Source: Sipunculus nudus
Taxonomy: Eukaryota > Annelida > Sipuncula > Golfingiida > Sipunculidae
Length of the DNA: 64,000 nucleotides
Direction of reading: 5' to 3'
NCBI GenBank assembly: GCA_026874595.1
Contig: CM049322.1
Location: 50,135,340 to 50,199,339 of the forward strand
The translations under genes were made by a program, and so were the position numbers. The notes under the pieces are model-generated. The model was not told the DNA's origin and made no database searches. It saw only the letters and a program-made list of their open reading frames with translations. Below are positions 60,796-64,000 of the stretch, piece by piece; the first letter of the stretch is position 1, and every line of letters starts with the position of its first letter.

Positions 60796-60969
60796 AGCAA
60801 ACCTGTGAGCTAATGCGATGGTGTGGCGGTGTCGCAACGTCTGTATGTTAACCCATACTATTTCAAAAACGACTGGAGCTGAAATTAAATGCAAAAAATT
60901 AGCCATCTGAAAAACTCTCCTCCGAAAAGGTAAAGCCAAATTGTTCAATATTACACAGAAATAATCTTT

Positions 60970-61640
60970 TAAACCATCTATCTCAAGTTTGTTTGAATGG
61001 TTGAAGTTCGGTGAATTTTGGCCGAGTTACAGGAAGTTGAACTTAGTCATCTGTCAAAAAAGCATACTAAAATGACTGTCTCAGAAATAGCCGGAGCTAT
61101 CATCACCGAATTTTATGCCAGTGTTGGTCACATGAGTCATATATGAAATTCAGATATTGGTAGCGCCACCTGCATTGACCTTTTTTTGTACGGGAGTCAC
61201 TGGTCATCTGTACATTAACCAATAATTTCTCAGGAATGGCAAGAGCTACCATCCCCAGATTTTATGCAGTAATCTGTCACATATCAAATGTTGTGGGATT
61301 CAGCTTATTTTTTTGCTATCTGCGTTTACTTAGATTTTATAGGGAAAAAAACTGAAAAAAAATTTTAAAGTCTTGTAAACAGTTCAGCTAAATTGTTCAA
61401 TATTTTGCAGAAATGATCCCAGAGGCAAGCCCTCTCAAGTTTGTTCAAATGGTTTGCATTTGATGAATTTTAGTGGAGTTACATGAATTTGAACAGTCAT
61501 TTGGCCAAGTAAGCATACCTACATAGTAATCTCAGAAATGACAGAAGCTAGCATGACCAAGTATTGTGCTAATGTTGGTCACATGACTCGTATTTGAAGT
61601 TGCAGATTTTTTGGTGCTACCTACATTGACTGGTTTATTA
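60970..61640 (+). repeat. Degenerate tandem duplication, period about 440 bp
   Basis: CTCAAGTTTGTTYRAATGGT, CTCAGAAATRRCNGRAGCTA and GTTGGTCACATGA occur in the same order at 60,980-61,190 and 61,425-61,640. Confidence 0.75.
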
Positions 61641-62140
61641 TGGGCAAAAACCTCATAATTTTAGCCTTTTCAGTTTAAAATGTTTATGATGAAATTGTCA
61701 AGTTGAATCATTCAATATTTCTAAAGAATTATCCTAGGACATGGTTCTTTCAATCATATCAGGAAAGCTTAAGTTGGTCTTATGGCCATTATTATGTCTA
61801 TTTCAAACTGAGGATTGCAAAACTGTTCTTCTACAAAATTATTGTTTCAATTATAAATTCTGTAACATTTCACAAAAAATTATTCTTAGATGGCCTTTGT
61901 TCAAGTTTACTTGAACAATGAAAGAACTGCATCTTTTATTATTTTAGATATTTTGATAAAACGTTTATGAATATGTCAGCTTGAAAAAAAAGCATTTTAG
62001 CCGAAGTCTTTCAATATGTGTAAACAGATTCACCAACACTCCAAGATTGTGTCTGTATCTTTAAATAGGTTGAGAAATTGCCTACTGTTTCAGATTTGGC
62101 AACAGATCAAGAGTTCATTCATTGCAGCCAAGCACAAGGC
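61641..62140. other. AT-rich, nothing recognised
   Basis: About 500 bp without supported features. Confidence 0.4.
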
Positions 62141-62222
62141 ATGTGATCACCTCATGGGTGACATGTGATCACCTCATGGTCGACATGTGAACACCTCATG
62201 GGCACCATGTGATCACCTAATG
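62141..62222 (+). repeat. Tandem repeat of ATGTGATCACCTCATGGG
   Basis: Four imperfect copies of about 20-21 bp. Confidence 0.85.
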
Positions 62223-62539
62223 GGTGTCAAGCCCCTCAGGGCAGGGCCTCTGCATGAGCTAATGCAATGGTATGGCTACTATTTCAGACTTGGCAACAGG
62301 CCAGAGGTCAGTCTCGATCTATTTATAGCTTTGGCAGACTGACAACTGTATCAAACTAGGCAACATGTCAAGAGTTCACTCAGGGCAGTAGCCTGAGCCA
62401 GCAAATTTGTCACAGTTCACTTGGAGCAACTGCCTTTCTCACCTAAGCCTCGTCAGCCCCATTTATCAGACTCAAGGTAAGTTTGATGTATTGGCCTGAT
62501 ATTTTGACCTGTCTATGTGTCCTTGATGGCTTTCTCGTT

Positions 62540-62840
62540 CACAAGACAGGTGTCACCACCTACAATGATTTTTGCACAGTGTATGTGCCTGCTTATTTTT
62601 ACAGAGGAATTTGATATATCAGCCTGAATTTGGGCATATATATACTTATTGAATAGCTTTGTCGTAAACAAGACTGGTGGTGCCACCTAAAATAATTTTT
62701 GTACAGTGTGTGTCCCACTTTATTTTCAGGAGGGGTTTGATATATCTGTCTGAAATTGGGCATATGTATATATCTCTGATAGCTTTGTTGTATACAAGAC
62801 TGGTAGTCCCAGCTACAATCATTTTTGTGTTGTGTGCACC
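62540..62840 (+). repeat. Tandem repeat, period about 126 bp, 2.3 copies
   Basis: ACAAGACTGGTGGTGCCACC, ATTTTTGTACAGTGTGTGT and TTTGATATATCTGTCTGAA recur in order at each period. Confidence 0.8.
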
Positions 62841-63251
62841 TATGCCAGAATTTCAGCAGTTATGTTGTGTAATTGTTTCTTATTCAAAATGTTTAGTGTT
62901 TGCATTGTTCATATACATGAGAAGTAATGGTCCAGCATTGAAGCATTATACCTGGTGTATTTCCAATGCACAGGTTTGCATTAGGCCTGTAGGCCTTGTT
63001 TTGTGTCCCCCCCCCCCCCCCCCGCCCCCACCCCACCCCACAGTTGAAATTTCTTTGACCCACCCTCCGAAATCATATATCAAGACTTTGGTTCATAAAG
63101 TGCTACAAGCATTTGGAATGATATTAATCATTTCTAGTTATTCTTCAGTCACTACTTTATCTATCTCATTTCTTGATAACACTAACTACTGGATATGTAT
63201 ACCCTGTAAGTTTTCTTTTCTATGATGCATTTGTATAAAGTTAAGAGTATA

Positions 63252-63528
63252 TGTCACAGGACAAACTCCGATCCAGTAGAATCGTTGATCCTACTAGGAC
63301 AAATTCCAATCGGACTTTCTACGACTACTAGGAGAAACTCCGATCAGACTTTCTACTAGTAGGATCGGCGATTCTACTAGGACAAACTCCAATCATAGCC
63401 TCTACTAGGACAAACTCCGATCAACCAGAGACCACAACATAATTAGACTTTCTACTAGTAGAATCGGCAATTCTACTAGGACAAACTCCGATTGACGATT
63501 CCACTGGATCGGAGTTTGTCCTGTGACA
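63252..63528. mobile_element. 277-bp MITE with TA duplication and internal copies of its terminal motif
   Basis: TGTCACAGGACAAACTCCGA at 63,252 is mirrored at 63,528, giving about 32 bp of terminal repeat. TA flanks both sides. Inside, ACTAGGACAAACTCCGATC-like segments recur five to six times in one orientation. Too short to code. TA duplication suggests Tc1/mariner-type mobilisation. Confidence 0.8.
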
Positions 63529-63699
63529 TATGTCATATACATTTCTTGTATAGCCTTTTAACAATATTAAGTTTTGTAATCGTGGCCGTAATCATAATGG
63601 TTTATTTTCAAAGTAATCGTAATTGTAATTGATTACCTATATCAAGTAATCACCCCATGTCTGGTAAGAGTACAAAGCCTATTTAAAACCGGGTCATAA

Positions 63700-64000
63700 C
63701 CTTTACATGGAGAGTGGCCTTGACCTTGAATAATTCCATTTTTGCTTAAAATCATACACCTCTTATGATATCTCAAGTTTTGATGGACATATGGATTTGA
63801 AACTTGAATTATGTATGGCCCTCCGCTAAAGAAAGAACTCTATAGGTTCTAAGGTCATGAGGTCAAAGGTCAAGGTCACAATACACATTTTAAGCCAAAA
63901 TTTTCATCCCAGATCTTCCATCTTGAATATACAGTTCCCCTGCCAATAATGGATGATCCCTGTAAATTTTGAGGTCACAAGGTCAAAGGTCAAGGTCACA
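63700..64000 (+). repeat. Tandem repeat, period 120 bp, carrying AGGTCA clusters; runs off the window
   Basis: AGGTCATGAGGTCAAAGGTC and AGGTCACAAGGTCAAAGGTC, each continuing AAGGTCACA, begin at 63,852 and 63,972. Spacing of the half-sites is DR2, DR1, DR0. These match nuclear-receptor half-site consensus by eye; no function is claimed. Confidence 0.6.

Noticed and set aside
62677-63225. 182-codon plus-strand frame
   Set aside because: It begins in a tandem repeat, crosses a C homopolymer and shows no domain-like composition.

Overview
This is eukaryotic, AT-rich, intron- and transposon-dense DNA from an animal, most likely a mollusc or another lophotrochozoan. The evidence for an animal is one ANKS3-like coding exon, animal-type DNA transposons (Merlin, hAT, Tc1/mariner-type, CACTA-like), CR1/L2-like reverse-transcriptase remnants, tRNA-derived SINE heads, and many long G/C homopolymers and TA microsatellites. 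The mollusc-like assignment rests on the dispersed repeats opening AGCTCAGCTGAC and followed by CCGTCCGTCC runs, and is an inference. The only host gene I can support is the first coding exon of an ANKS3-like gene at the far left, minus strand. The rest of that gene lies outside the window.

The window is organised around one very large interrupted inverted repeat. The left arm (about 3,283-25,424) matches the right arm (about 31,004-53,668) in reverse complement. I counted about 10 differences in 330 bp of one block, roughly 97% identity. The left arm stops exactly at a 500-N assembly gap (25,425-25,924). The arms are therefore either a genuine palindrome or, more likely, two diverged haplotypes joined head to head during scaffolding. 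Each arm serves as the empty-site control for insertions in the other. Left-only insertions are a TA-flanked Tc1/mariner-type element (4,080-5,473) and an 11-kb CACTA-like element (12,569-23,605). The CACTA-like element carries a decayed four-exon gene and a nested hAT (15,650-17,375). Right-only insertions are an ATAGGC-ended element (34,753-36,350), a Merlin element (38,969-51,193) and a 0.75-kb element (51,304-52,051).

The Merlin element has 8-bp target duplications and an ISXO2/IS1595-type transposase with a DDE triad, broken by one in-frame TGA. Nested in it is a 9.3-kb foldback-like structure (39,145-48,492). This has its own short terminal inverted repeats, an apparent 7-bp target duplication, and two oppositely oriented arrays of 45- and 33-bp units. 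Without this insert the Merlin would be about 2.9 kb.

The centre (25,925-32,560) holds a 148-bp satellite, arrays with a long G tract in nearly every unit, and an unclassified element (30,317-31,931) with a repeated CTCGACACCGTTACC motif. The right flank (53,670-64,000) is almost entirely tandem repeats (about 42, 130, 335 and 120 bp) plus a small TA-flanked MITE. No rRNA gene, intact tRNA gene, CRISPR array or bacterial-type operon was seen.
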